Made by a program: the position numbers and the translations under genes. A model generated the notes under the pieces. It was not told the DNA's origin. It saw nothing but the letters and a program-made list of their open reading frames with translations, and ran no database searches. A DNA stretch of 64,000 nt from Ailurus styani (Eukaryota; Chordata; Mammalia; Carnivora; Ailuridae): assembly GCA_002007465.1 (NCBI GenBank), contig LNAC01000757.1, positions 272,793 through 336,792 on the forward strand, given 5' to 3'. Shown here piece after piece: positions 22,440 to 34,100 of the stretch. Every line of letters begins with the position of its first letter. The stretch's first letter is position 1.

Positions 22440-22529
22440 CTCCCTTTATTTTTTAAGTAGTCAGAATGAACAGCTGGCATCTAACATGAAATATTAATTT
22501 ACTTACCTAATAAGGAGTTTTATATTCTT

Positions 22530-22733
22530 TAAAACATTTTTTAAATATTTACTTATTTTTTAGGAAGAGAGAGAAAGAGAGAACGGGAGGAGGGGCAGGG
22601 GGAAAGAACGTCAAGCAGACTCCCCCCTGAGCACAGGGCCCAATATGGGGCTCAATCTCAAGACCCCGAGATCATGACCTGAGCTGAAATCAAGGCCGCT
22701 TAACCGACTAAGCCACCCAGATGTTCCAACAGT
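22530..22733 (-). mobile_element. Can-SINE, same orientation as the previous one
   Basis: Tail complement at left, head complement 'agccacccagatgttcc' at right. Exact 15-bp duplications gagttttatattctt at 22515-22529 and 22734-22748. Confidence 0.95.
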
Positions 22734-22748
22734 GAGTTTTATATTCTT

Positions 22749-23360
22749 GCAAACATCAAAAAACGCTATAGATTCCATAGTCTAGGGAACCCATAAAGGT
22801 AAAATAGGACAAAATATTTCCAATTCAAATTCCATAACTCTTCAGATTCTATAACGTCTGATGACATTATAGTAAAAAGTGTTAGACATATATTAGAGCG
22901 GATTTTTAAAAAGTGAAGTTTTAAATGTGTTGCAAGCCAGTTGGTGCACATCCATCTTGGCTCCATTACAGCCGTATGATTTACGTGGCTCAAACTTCCC
23001 TTAGCTGGAAAGCTGCCCCAGCGACAGCGTACCCTTTCTCACCATGGCTGAGACTCCCTGAGAAAGGCAGCTGGAGCAGCACAAGGTGTGCCATCCTGGT
23101 CTGTCTGTATCACAAAACATTTTTCTAAGTCTGCCTTTATGAAAATAAAGATCGACATAATCCTAGTTTGGAGAGTTAGAGTTGATCTTCGGTCACCAGT
23201 GAGACCTCACCTTTCGTGAAAAGAGGCAACAACAGCAGAGATTGAGTGACTGTCCAGGTCACACACACTGCTTAAACAAAGCCAGGATCTGAACCCAGAT
23301 CGTTCGACTCAGTTAGTTACTCTTGAATATCAAATCAGAAAACTTGATAGGACTATACGA
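22749..23360. other. Unique sequence with a weak MIR trace
   Basis: At about 23230-23312 the order 'ttgagtgactgtccaggtc' then 'agccaggatctgaaccca' looks like a decayed MIR. No gene seen. Confidence 0.45.
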
Positions 23361-23361
23361 G

Positions 23362-23713
23362 GTGCTAGAGACTGAAAATTTGTGTCCTCCCAAATCCATA
23401 CACTTAAACATAACCCCTGATGTCATGGTATTTGGAGGTGGGGGCTTTGGGGGTTGATTTGGTCATGCAGGTGGAGCCCTCAGGAATGGGATGACCACCC
23501 TCTTAAAGAGATCCCAGAGAGCTTCCTGGCTCCTTCTGCCCTGTGAGGATGTAAACACAGTTGGGAAACAAAGTGGATTCTCACCTGACGCTGGATTTGC
23601 CAGCACTTTGACCTTGGATTTTCAGCCTCCAGAACTGTGAGAAATAAATGTCTGTTGCTGAAGCCACCCAGTCTGTGATAGTTTGTCATAGCAGCCTGAA
23701 TGAAAACACGAGT
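23362..23713 (+). mobile_element. MaLR-type (MLT1/MST-like) solo LTR
   Basis: Near complete order of the family: 'atggtatttggaggtgggg', 'tttggtcatgcaggtggag', 'agatcccagagagcttcct', 'ctggatttgccagcacttt' and the 3' part 'cagcctccagaactgtgag' with AATAAA at about 23643. No internal retroviral sequence follows, so it is a solo LTR. Confidence 0.85.
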
Positions 23714-23715
23714 TT

Positions 23716-23876
23716 TTGTTTTGTTTCTACAGATTTATTGAGATATATTTTGTATACCACAAAATTCACTGATTTAAATAAAGTGTACAGTTCTGCATTT
23801 TTAAATATATTTGTTCCTATCAGTTTAATATATTTAGAATTGTGCAATCATCGCTACATTTTAGAAAACTTCAATA
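23716..23876 (-). mobile_element. Old L1 3' UTR, part 1 (left of Tigger)
   Basis: Minus-strand L1 3' end ('atttattgagatatatttt', 'aattgtgcaatcatcgct'). It breaks off at 23876 where the DNA transposon begins and resumes at 24681. Confidence 0.75.
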
Positions 23877-24680
23877 CAAACATACCTCCTTTTATTGTCT
23901 TTGGATTTATAGAGCTTTGCAGATACCATGTTTTTTTTTTAACAAATGGGAGGTTTGTGGCATCCTTGAGTTGATTAAGTCCATCGGTACCATTTTTCCA
24001 GCCACATTTGTTTACTTCCTGTCTTTGTGCCACATTTTAGTAATTCATAGCAATATTTCAAACTTTATTATTCTATTTGTTATGCTGATCTGTGATCAGG
24101 GATCTTCAATGTGACAATTATGGCTATTTGGGGACACCATGAACCACACCCATTTAAGACCATGAACTTAACTGTTCCATGGGTTCGGACTGCTCCACTG
24201 ACCACTGTTCCCTTATCTCTTGCAGACTTCTCCTTGGGCCTCCTTATTCCTGGAGGCAAACAATATTGAAATCAGGCCAATGAATAACCCTTACAATGGC
24301 CTCTAAGTGTTCAAGTGAAAGGAAGGGTCATTTGATGTGGTGAACTTCACTGTCATTTTTTAAGAAATTACTACTGTGGTCACTTGGACCTCTAGCAAAC
24401 ACCACCCTGACCACTCAGCAAGACCCTCCACCTGCAAAAAAATTATGACTTGCTGAGAGCTCAGATGACTTAACATTTTTTAGCAATAAAGAATTTTTTA
24501 ATGAATGTATTCTCATTGCTTTTTAGACATAATGCTCTTGCACACTTAGTGGAGTGCAATATAAACATAACTTTTATGTGCACTGGGAAACCAAAAAATT
24601 CATTTGAGTTGAGATATTGTGATATTTGCTTTATTGCAGTGGTCTGGAACCGAGCCCACAGTATCCCTGAAGTATGTCTG
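23877..24680 (+). mobile_element. Tigger1-like DNA transposon, internally deleted
   Basis: Terminal inverted repeats remain: caaacatacctcc (23877) and tgaagtatgtctg (ends 24680). The left part reads into the start of the transposase gene ('atggcctctaagtgttcaa' at 24296), then jumps to its last part ('cagcaagaccctccacctgc' at about 24417) and the 3' UTR ('ctgggaaaccaaaaaattc'). About two thirds of a full Tigger1 is missing, so no transposase is made. A TA dinucleotide precedes the left end, as expected of Tc1/mariner-pogo elements. It interrupts an L1 tail. Confidence 0.85.
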
Positions 24681-25150
24681 TTCTCGAGAAAGAAAATCAA
24701 TCTGTGTTAGTACTTGTTCTCTGTTCACCTGCAAATGCACCTCCCTTTAGGCAACCTCTAGTCTACTCTGTCCCTATGGATTTACCTATTCTATGTGTGC
24801 AATCAATACAATATGCCGTCTTTTGTGGCTGGCTTCTTCCACTTGGGATAATGGTTCAGGGTTCACCTATGTTGTTCCGTGTAGCAGAACTTTACACTTT
24901 TTATTGCTGAATGATATTCCACTGGGGAGACATGCCACATTTATGTAGCAGTTCATCAGCTGATGGCCATTTAGGTTGTTTGTACTTGTTGGCTATTATG
25001 AATAATGCTGCTGTGAACATTGAGACAAAGTCTTTGTGTGCATCTATATTCTTGTTTTTCATAGGTACATAGCTAGGAGTGGAATTGAAGGGTCATATGG
25101 TAACTCTGTGCTTAATATTTTAAGGTCAAACTGTTTTACTACTTACTAGT
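24681..25150 (-). mobile_element. Old L1 3' end, part 2 (right of Tigger)
   Basis: Continues the L1 of 23716-23876 with 'ctctgtccctatggattta', 'cttttgtggctggcttctt' and ORF2 C-terminal remnants ('ttggctattatgaataatg'). It is 5'-truncated at about 25150. Confidence 0.8.
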
Positions 25151-25734
25151 TTATTTTTAAAACAAAGTCAAGATGTTACGTTAACAACCACTTAGAACCA
25201 GGGCAACTTTTGACCAATTAAAAATATGTATGATTACATCTTCACAAATCTGTATATGTTAGTACATAGTTAAAATTATGAAAAGGCACTTTCTCAGAGC
25301 TACAAATGCCTATGTAAAACAAAAATCATGGTTTTCACATCACAAATAATTAGCAGGGTTTACATTTAAACCAGCTAATGTATAATAGACTTTTGATCTG
25401 CAGGTCTACAAATATGGCCAAGTTAATGTCATTGCAGAACTCTTCCATTTTGCATCTCTAGACATACAAAATGACAGCAGGTGATTGATAAAGATGTTAA
25501 GATATTTTTTAAAAAATAGAAAAATCAGCAAGAGAGTAGTGCCATTAATAGAAGGGATTTACTTTAATGCTAAGGTTCTGTGAACACCAACTTCAAGAAG
25601 ACTTTGGCATCAGTATTGTGCACAGGCTGAAGAAAGCTTTTGTTTGGAGCAGAGTTTGTAGGGCTATGTGTAAACAAACTAGAATGAGCCATTAGATTTT
25701 TCATTTGCATTTCTATTGAGACATTTGCCAGCTG
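25151..25734. other. Unique AT-rich sequence, no gene seen
   Basis: No recognisable feature. Open frames are short. Confidence 0.5.
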
Positions 25735-25955
25735 TTTTTCTTCTAACCTTATTCCAAGACCCGTGTTTTGTTCCAGACTCTGCCACAACCTGTGGGACAC
25801 TCATTATCTTGGAACCCACCTTCATCTGAAGAAGAGGAAATATTTACCCATCTAGCCACTTCAAGGGTTGGGTGGTTATGTGAGAACAAACGAGATAGTA
25901 CGGAGCATACAGTACTTTGTGAACTGTCAAGCTCTAAGAGGTAAAGCATTTATAT
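25735..25955 (+). mobile_element. MIR, decayed
   Basis: Matches the MIR order weakly: 'ccagactctgccacaacct', a cytosine-poor 'tcatctgaagaagaggaaa' and 'acgagatagtacggagca'. Strongly diverged. Confidence 0.55.
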
Positions 25956-27130
25956 AGGCCAAATAAAGCTGTGTGCTTATTGTAAATGTTCAAAGAGATC
26001 TTTAAGATGCTGAGAGCATTGATATTTGTTTTTGTTTCCATATATACCTATGATTGATGACCAGTGTTATGTAAAGCACTTAAAAATATATTTCTAAGCT
26101 AACACACACAAATAAAAATACTGTGGAGAATTGACAAATTTCCTTAGCTATTACATGAAACATGAAAATGATTTTCTTGCCATGTCTTAGAAAAAGCATG
26201 GAACATAGAAAAAGCATGGAACATAGAAAAAAATGAAATTTCTGTTTTGTGCCATCTCAGACTGCAAATTGCTTTGTTCTTTTCTCTCATTTCCCATTAG
26301 CAACTGGTCTATAATATTCGTAACTCTGCTCTTGCAGCTGTTTTTATAGTTTTGCCAGCAAAAGTAGGACATGAAGGCATCTGAGATCAATGACGTGACT
26401 GTTTTAAGTAAAATGTATGTTAACACATTTCCTTTGGTAACCTCTTGTGCCCCTGGTACTGTTTTCTTAAAACAGTTTTTCACAAGGTCCATTTTAAGGA
26501 AAAGAGAATGTGACATGAAGAGATACCACTGAACGACAATTAGCAAGTCCGAAGCAATGCTGGGAATACGGACCAACGGTGTCATTTCCTTTTCACTTCT
26601 CCTCACTTAGCAATGCAATTATATTTTCATTGGCATTTGGGATTGAAAGTATTTATAAAGTAAACATTTACCCTAGAACATTACGTTAACGACACAGAAA
26701 GATGGTGATATGCTTTTTCTTGATGGAATATTGCAGACAGAACATGAGACAAGTAATAGGAAATTTTAGGAAGAATCTATCAAGTAAGAATAATTAGCAT
26801 CTTGTTGAGAACCTTGAATTTTGCTACTGCCTAATTTTATCAATAGCAGCTGCTCTGCCACGTGATACCCAAGCCTCAATATCTTCACACACACACAGCT
26901 TGTTTTTGTTATATTTTTCCTCACCCAAGAAAAAAACACAGGGAATTCAGCAGGTGCTATTTCTGGAGAAAAATGACTTGCATTATGAACATCTTCAATT
27001 ATTTGCCTCACTTCATATAACTTCCTCTTTCCTCTCTCAAGTTCTCATTATTCAAAAATCATTTGCCACTAAACTATAGAGAAATAGTTTCTCCTAAAGC
27101 AGAAGTGAAGTGAAGCTGGGCTTGAGTCAA
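25956..27130. other. Unique AT-rich sequence with an 18-bp tandem duplication
   Basis: At 26190-26225 the 18-bp unit gaaaaagcatggaacata occurs twice in a row. A minus-strand 139-codon open frame (26187-26606) overlaps it. Its predicted C-terminus repeats FFYVPC because of the duplication, and it shows no known domain. Treated as non-coding. Confidence 0.5.
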
Positions 27131-30100
27131 TAAACAATTATGAGGCTCTCAAATAATCAAAAAGATGCCACCTATGACATAGGACCTGTTCTGGTCTCAA
27201 GGCGCACGACATCAGTTTACGGAGAGTGTAGGAAGGATCGTATTTTCTCTTCTCCTGGACTGATGGTCCCTGTCATCTCAACTTCAGAGAGAGTTTTTCT
27301 TTGGAAGAATCCAACCATATTAGTGTTTGGAGGATATTTTGAAGATACACATGAATATCTTTTTCCATGAAATGGTCTGAAGTTCTAGTCATATTTTGGC
27401 ACACAGACCCAAATGTCACTGGTTTTTGAAGCCACGGTAACTAGTGCCGTTGTTTTCTTTGTGGTTTGGTTGTCATACCGATTGTAGGGTTTGGATGGAG
27501 GCTCTGGAGCAGTCAGTCCTCAGTTCAGAGTTGCATGCTTTTGAACAGTGTGATTGCCAAATCATCAGATTTATTGAAACCTTCATTTCTTCATTTATGA
27601 ATCAGAAGTATATGCACTACAGTGTTCTTTTAACAATTTAAAAACATGGGTGTATAGTAAGTAGCACACATCGTGTGTGGCAGACACTGTTGGGTTCCTT
27701 ACTCTTTCCTTGCCCAAAGGATCCTGAGGCTATTGGAGTGACAGTGTGCCCGGGGCCGGGGGTTTAGTCGTGACTGTCCTATACCAACATGGCAATCTCA
27801 GTTTCTAGGGCCATGATTATCCTGTTCGTGCCCATGACACCCAAGGGGAAGACTTCTGGGGCTTCTAGGGGAGATTGTCCACCCTGAAAGGACCCAGGGG
27901 AGGGAGGAAATGTTCTCCCTCGTGTTGGAATTCCTTGTGTCTGGCAGCAGCCAACCGGCCGGGATGAAACTGGGTGTGAAAAGCCGAGACTGGGGAAGCA
28001 AGCCTAACCGTGTCATCATGGAGCAACCGCGGGACTGCTTTGTCCCGCCTTCTGTAAAAAACAAGAAATCGCCTCTGTTTCAACCGCTGCGGGTCAGATT
28101 TTCTATTATTTGGAGCCCAAGGTATCCAACTCAAGAAGTAGACTGTTACTGATATGTGTTCATCAGTATATTTCCAAAGGGGCAAACTGATACTGAAGAA
28201 ACCATTTTCACTGAGTTAATAGAAAATAATCCCCAAACTTAATCCCAGCTGTAATTCTAGACTATCTTTTTTTTTTTTGAGAAATTTAAATTGAGAGATT
28301 TGAAAACATTTAATTTTTTTTTCTTTCAGGGAAGAAATCAAATTTCTGATAATCATATTTAGCTAATGGTTATCAGTTTTATTTAGAAACAGAGCAGAAA
28401 GGCAAAGAATCATACACTGAAAGGAAACTTGATAAGTATTTAGAGTCTAAAGTTTAGGTCATCTTTCTGCCCCTAATTAAAGGGCACATCAAAACCATCT
28501 CAAGAAATAGAACTGGGGTTTTAGAATCTTTGAAAAAAGACTACAAAGTAACGAAATTTCTTGCTAACGGTAGGTTAGGTTCATGTAGTGCATTATGTGG
28601 TGGGTTTAATAATTACGGATGTAGGAGGATAGATTCACCCTGGATAACCCATGGATGATAACTGATCTTTTATTTTCATAATTTACACGAAGGAAGGTTG
28701 TTCTTATTTCCCCTTGTATTCACACAGGCCGCACACACTGTGTCTGCTGTATTTTCATCCCTGATCTGGAGATCTTTCTTTTGTTCTGTTTGTGTCTGAC
28801 AGACCACAAAGCTGAGAGAAATATAAAATTTCTGGGCAGACCAATCCTAGAAATCTGAAATCTTTTTGGATTTTATTAGACCCTATGGTATCAACCAGAA
28901 ATGTGTACCTTCTTTTGTTATTATCTTGAAAGCTACAGAGGCTTTCTGTCATGTTCTTTAAAAAAATTAGTAAGAAATGAAAAACAACTCAGGCAATTAA
29001 TATATTATATATATTTATATATAATAAATAATATATATGTAATCTTGTATAATAACATATATGGAATATATGTAATAATATATGTCATATAGATATATTT
29101 TAAGTACCAGGAACCCAAACATTTGATTGTTTGGATTTGTTCAATAGAGAGTGCAACCTGCATATTAAAGTAAAATACATGAATCCAAAATACATGAATC
29201 CCTTTTATGAAGTAAAGGCTCTACAGTCATCATTAGTCATTCAGAAAAGAATTACTGCACAGCTGCTATGTTTCAGGCTGTTCTACATTCAAACCTGTAA
29301 AGGCCTTGGAGGTGCTAGGTCCTGGTGAATAATAAAGATGTTCCAGAAACTTCCACCATTCCCCTGGCTATACTTTTGTTATTCCAGGTTATATTATCAT
29401 GCATACATTAACGTGTGAAAACACAGTCTAGAATGACGGCCTCTGTGCAGGCATGAGTGTGTCTCACACTAACCTCATGGCAAGTGTTAGACATGTGGAT
29501 GATGAAATGCTGGGAGGAGTGTTAGAGACAAGCAGTCTGCATGGTTTGGGTCACTAGGGCGGGCTCAGACAATTTAACCACTTCCTTTTAATGGCCCAAA
29601 TTGTCAAGGTCTGTGTTAATTCTCAATTTATTTAAAGCCTTGGGTGAACAATCTTATTTTGGGCAACGTCTGTTTGACATAAAGACTGAGGGCTAACATG
29701 TCAGTAATTTTGAAATGGGTTTCCAAGAGTACTGAAGAGAAACCACTGTGAACTGTTACTTTGTCTGTGGGCTGCTAAGGGGAGGATAGAACTGCCTTCT
29801 AGTGTAACTGGTTTCTTTTGTAGTCTGCATTTTATGTTAATGCGTTTAAAAACATGATTTTGAGAAGGGCCCATAGGCTTTTCCAGACTGCCTGACAGGT
29901 CTGTAAGCCAAGAACGTTTACGAGCTGCTGAAAGGAAATGAAGCATTTTGTGCAACAGTGACAAAAGGAATACAGTAATTAAAGCCATAGGAGCAACAAA
30001 AACTACACTAGTTTGGGTTTAGGGCTGATCGGTCCTGTCTTTTCCCAGGGCAGGGGGGTGAGGCTGGAACTGGAAGGGCAGCCGGGCTGAAGTCTGCTTC

Positions 30101-30410
30101 TGTGGGAGCTCTCACCCGTTCTCATGAAGGAGAGTGGGCATAGCACCACATGATTCTGGGACCAACCCTCTTAGAGCTGTCGGATTTAGTTATGGCTAAA
30201 AATGGCCGTATTTCCCCAAAAAAGAAGCAAGTCTTAGTGTTTGTCAGGTTGAAGCAGGCAAGCTGGTATGATTTTTTTTTCCTCTGACCAAATTTTACTT
30301 CTCTTGCTTAGTAAAAATATACCCCAAACATTGGTAATGTCAACATACTTCATTAAATACTTTTATTTGAAAAGTAAGACATTTCTTATGTCAGTTCTGT
30401 GATACATTTT
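27131..30410. other. Unique sequence, no gene seen
   Basis: 27.7-28.1 kb is locally GC-richer with overlapping frames on both strands (27798-28185 minus, 27910-28152 plus) but no recognisable product. 28999-29100 is an alternating AT tract. 29172-29201 is a 15-bp tandem duplication (aaaatacatgaatcc). A low-scoring MIR-like patch may lie at about 30415-30500. Confidence 0.45.
28999..29100. repeat. AT-rich alternating purine/pyrimidine tract
   Basis: Nearly 100 bp of TATA/ATAT-type sequence with several short self-complementary segments. It may melt or extrude easily and is a likely site of length variation. Confidence 0.8.
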
Positions 30411-30504
30411 TCACCTTAAATTTACAAATTGGAAACAGGCCCAGAGATTAGTGTGTCTTGCGCAGCCTTACATGGTCCAAACTAGCTCTACTAGTTGGTT
30501 TCTG

Positions 30505-30626
30505 ACTTGGGGAGAGGCAGGGAGAGTATATTAAAAGCAGGCTCCATGCCCAGCGTGGACTCTGAAGCGGGCCTCAATCCCACCACCCTGAGATCATGAC
30601 CTGAGCCTAAATCAAGAGTCAGACAC
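30505..30626 (-). mobile_element. Can-SINE, old (outer copy), part 1
   Basis: Minus-strand SINE body ('gagatcatgacctgagcct', 'atcaagagtcagacac') cut at about 30626 by a plus-strand SINE. The rest of its head is at 30833-30870. Confidence 0.88.
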
Positions 30627-30832
30627 TAGAGACGCCTGAGTGACTCAGTGGGTTGAGCAACTGCCTTCAGCTCAGGTCACGATCCCAGAGTCCTGGGACG
30701 GAGCCCCAGATCATGCTCATTGTTCCGCGGAAAGACTACTTTTCCCTCTTTCTCTTCCTGCCATTCCCCCTGCTTGTGCTCCCTCTTTCTCTCCGTCGAA
30801 TAAATAAATAAGATCTTTATTTAAAAAAAAAA
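30627..30832 (+). mobile_element. Can-SINE nested inside another Can-SINE
   Basis: Plus-strand head 'gacgcctgagtgactcagt', body and CT-rich block, AATAAATAAATAAG and poly-A. Outer SINE sequence flanks it on both sides. Confidence 0.9.
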
Positions 30833-30870
30833 AAGAGACAGTCAACCAACTGAGACCCATGGGGTGGGGG
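30833..30870 (-). mobile_element. Can-SINE, old (outer copy), part 2
   Basis: The tRNA-like head complement of the outer SINE ('caaccaactgagaccca') continues after the inner copy's poly-A. Confidence 0.8.
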
Positions 30871-30927
30871 TGGGGCTGCCAAGTTACTGCATTTTATTTT
30901 AGGACATCTATCAGGACATACTTTCAT

Positions 30928-31120
30928 TATTTTTTTAAAATTGAATTAATTAATTTGACAGAGAGAGAGCGAGCAAGTGCATAAGTAGGCAGAGCAACAG
31001 ATAGAGGGTGAGGGAAAAGCAGGAAAAGCAAGGAACCTGATGTGGGGCTTGATCCTGGGACCGTGAGATCATGACCTGAATGAAAGCAGATGTTTAACTG
31101 ACTGAGCCACCCAGGCACCC
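30928..31120 (-). mobile_element. Can-SINE
   Basis: Tail complement at left, head complement 'gccacccaggcacccc' at right. Target-site duplications caggacatactttcat (30912-30927) and caggacatgttttcat (31121-31136). Confidence 0.95.
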
Positions 31121-31136
31121 CAGGACATGTTTTCAT

Positions 31137-34100
31137 AACTGAGCCAAAATCCATCTCATAACATTTTACCCATTTATGGATAAAATTAGTTTTTCTTATC
31201 TGCGGGGTCCCTCTAGAACAAATAGCATCACCTTTGCAGTGTTGCTCTGTCTTCTAGGGCTCTATGAAGCTACTAAAATTCTGTATGTGCTTAACTAAAC
31301 CTAATTTTCTTAAAAATAAAAACTTTCTTGTATATGGGACATTGTATTCGTTTTGGGAAAAAATATACTTTAGATGGGTTTGGCTGCACATTACAGGCTG
31401 AAGTTTTGATAACATCGATTTTTAAAAATACTCCCACCACTGATCTCTAGATACAGTAGAAACTTTATATGTTTAAAATAGTCCGACATACATTTTATAA
31501 AATAGAAAAATATTATTCATAATACTTGAATTTATGAAGTTTATTGCTAAAACTTAGAAAACTTACATATAAACTACATGAAATACCATATTTTAGGGGG
31601 AGAAATTTTTATGAGTCCTAGTGTGCAGTTTCTCTAAAGCCTACACAAGACCGACCTCCTCTTAAAGGACCAGCTCTTCATTTATGTTCATCTGGTAGAG
31701 AAACTTAAGTAAAGCAATGTGGGCAGCTTCACTTCAGTTCTTGGCATTAAGCAAAGCTGATGATTAATGAACTACAATGGTAATTGGCTCTTGGTTACAG
31801 TTGCTTTGGACATTCAAGAAATGAGACTATAATGGATGGAAATATCTCCATAGTTCAACTAGAGCTTATTCACTGAAGGATTAAGGTGACCTGACATGCT
31901 AGGATAAGCATGGTTATAGAAAATTACACATGCTGTTTTTAGCTCTCCTTTGCATGGCAGTAATTTTTTTTCATTAAAAAAAAAATCTTGTTAGAAAGTA
32001 CGCCAAAGAGAGAACATTATGAAGCAGACGCTACCAAAAACATTTGAAACCCACCTGTTAGTCAGCTTGGCTGTGATGTTACATTCTGTCAGGCTCCAGC
32101 CTTGCAGAGGTCTGTGCTTATGAGAATACCCACGAGAGGGCAGGAGTGGAGTCCTGGGTGCTGGACAGAAGCACCAGGCCAACGATCACTGTCCATGACT
32201 GTTCTACAGATACACCGAAAGCCTCGTAGACAAAGCATGACTTTTTTCCTTATTAAGTTTCACCAGCTTTGCCCTTGGATTTGCCACCACCCCCCCGCCT
32301 CAGATTTTAAGGTCCCTATGCATTCAGATTTGTCATTTTAGTCTTAAACCTTGCCAACATCTGACCAGATCATGTCCACCCACCTGCGTTGCCTTCAAGG
32401 ACTAGTTTTCTATAAGCCTCTACTCTTTTTCTGGCTTCCAACCAGAGATTTCAGACCCGTGTAATCTGGGGATGTGGTGGGAAGCAAGAGAGCACACTGT
32501 GCACCTAGACCAGTGGGAGAAACGTTTGCAAAGGTCAACATCTGGATTGTTTGGGGAAGAATAGGATGTAGTTCAGCATGGTGTGAGGCACGTGGATGGT
32601 GCCATATTGCCAGGGGCTTAAATGCCACTCACAAGAGCTTGGCACTATTTCTCAGCTGAGGTTTTCAAGTAGAACAGTGAGACATGATCAGACCTTCATG
32701 TTGTTCTAGGAAGATAGTTCTTGTGTTCATACAAAAGACTTAAGGGGGAGAGAGGCACTTGGAAAAGGCACTGAATATTTTCATCAGTTCACTGCCAAGG
32801 TCAGGAGTTCTTAAATTAGGCAGAGGGCATGTGATGGACGAGAAGATGAACCAAAGAGCTATTTCCGTGGTAGAATAGGCACGCTTGACAACATAACTGA
32901 GGTAAGAGAGAAAATGTGAAGCGCTGAAGGTAGCCCAGAGTCTTCTAGCTCGTGGGGCCAGGAACGATAAGAAAGTGAGGTGTGCAGGACCTGAGGAGTT
33001 ACAGAAAATGTTTGAGGTTTGGATGTATTGACTTTGAAGGACAATTGAGTCATTTTTCTGTTAATTAACGTTTGGCTAGCAGGGAGAATTTAGGGACGTG
33101 GCCAGGGATGAAAGACATAGACTGGGCAGTCATCTGAGTAGGAACTCTTTCCTCCAGTGTGAGCAAACAGGTCACTCCTTGGCAGGAAGGCCCGAGCTTT
33201 GTTCACTTATGTGTTCCCAGCCTCTAGCGTAGTGATTGGCAGGAACGTTACACTGAATACATGTTGAGTGAGGTGTGTCATTTTTACCATTCCCCCCTCT
33301 TTTTTTCCCAGTTCTCTTCCAATTACTACAAAGAAAAGAAATACCAAACTTAAACATTTCACTATTATTTTCCTCTCCCTAAGTTGGAAAATACGTTTGC
33401 ATACTAGAGGAAGAAGAGATTGGATGATATTTGCAACGTGATGGATTAAGAGTATTCTAGATCTCTGATTTTCAGTCTTTTTAAAGCTAGCTTTGTCTTC
33501 CCTCATATTATGATTAATCACTTCCTCAAAGGCTCAGAGTTTATCGCAGGTCCTTCAACTAATTTTATTGTTTGGTCGAATGTCATAACAACAGATTGAA
33601 AAAAACCCAGAAATATTCCATTATATAATATTAGTTGGTTTCCCACAAAACATGTAGCCCTTCTAAAATAGAGACATGGTTAAGATAGTAAGAGAGGTTA
33701 CATGTAAAACCAGGTCTTTGTTAGCAGAGTAAAGAAAGATCTTTGAAATTATGATTTTTCTTTTGATAATTAAAGTGACACGGTGGAAACGTTTGGCTTC
33801 ATCATAGGTTTTAGCCTAACTGTTCTTAGCCAGAATTTACTAATTTGAGATTTTGTAGTGGTGATGAGAAGGAGTGCAGTGAAGGTGTAAGAACTTTCAT
33901 TGCTTCTTGACTCTGTTACTTGCATATTATCTTTCTGTGTTTTTAGAAATTCCCAATGATATATTTTTTTCCCTGAAATAAAATTTTTACCTCTAACATC
34001 AGCTTTTATGGGTGTTGATTGAAAAAAATGACTTTGGAAATGGCATCTGATATGTGATACTGAATAATTACAATATGAATTCGCAACCACTTGTAACTCC

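Noticed and set aside
23362..23713. Endogenous retrovirus with coding genes
   Set aside because: Only solo or partial MaLR-type LTRs are present here, at 9877-10836 and at 39680-40108. I found no gag, pol or env sequence next to them.
28999..29100. AT-alternating tract as a possible origin or matrix attachment site
   Set aside because: Composition alone is not enough, and no further element supports it.
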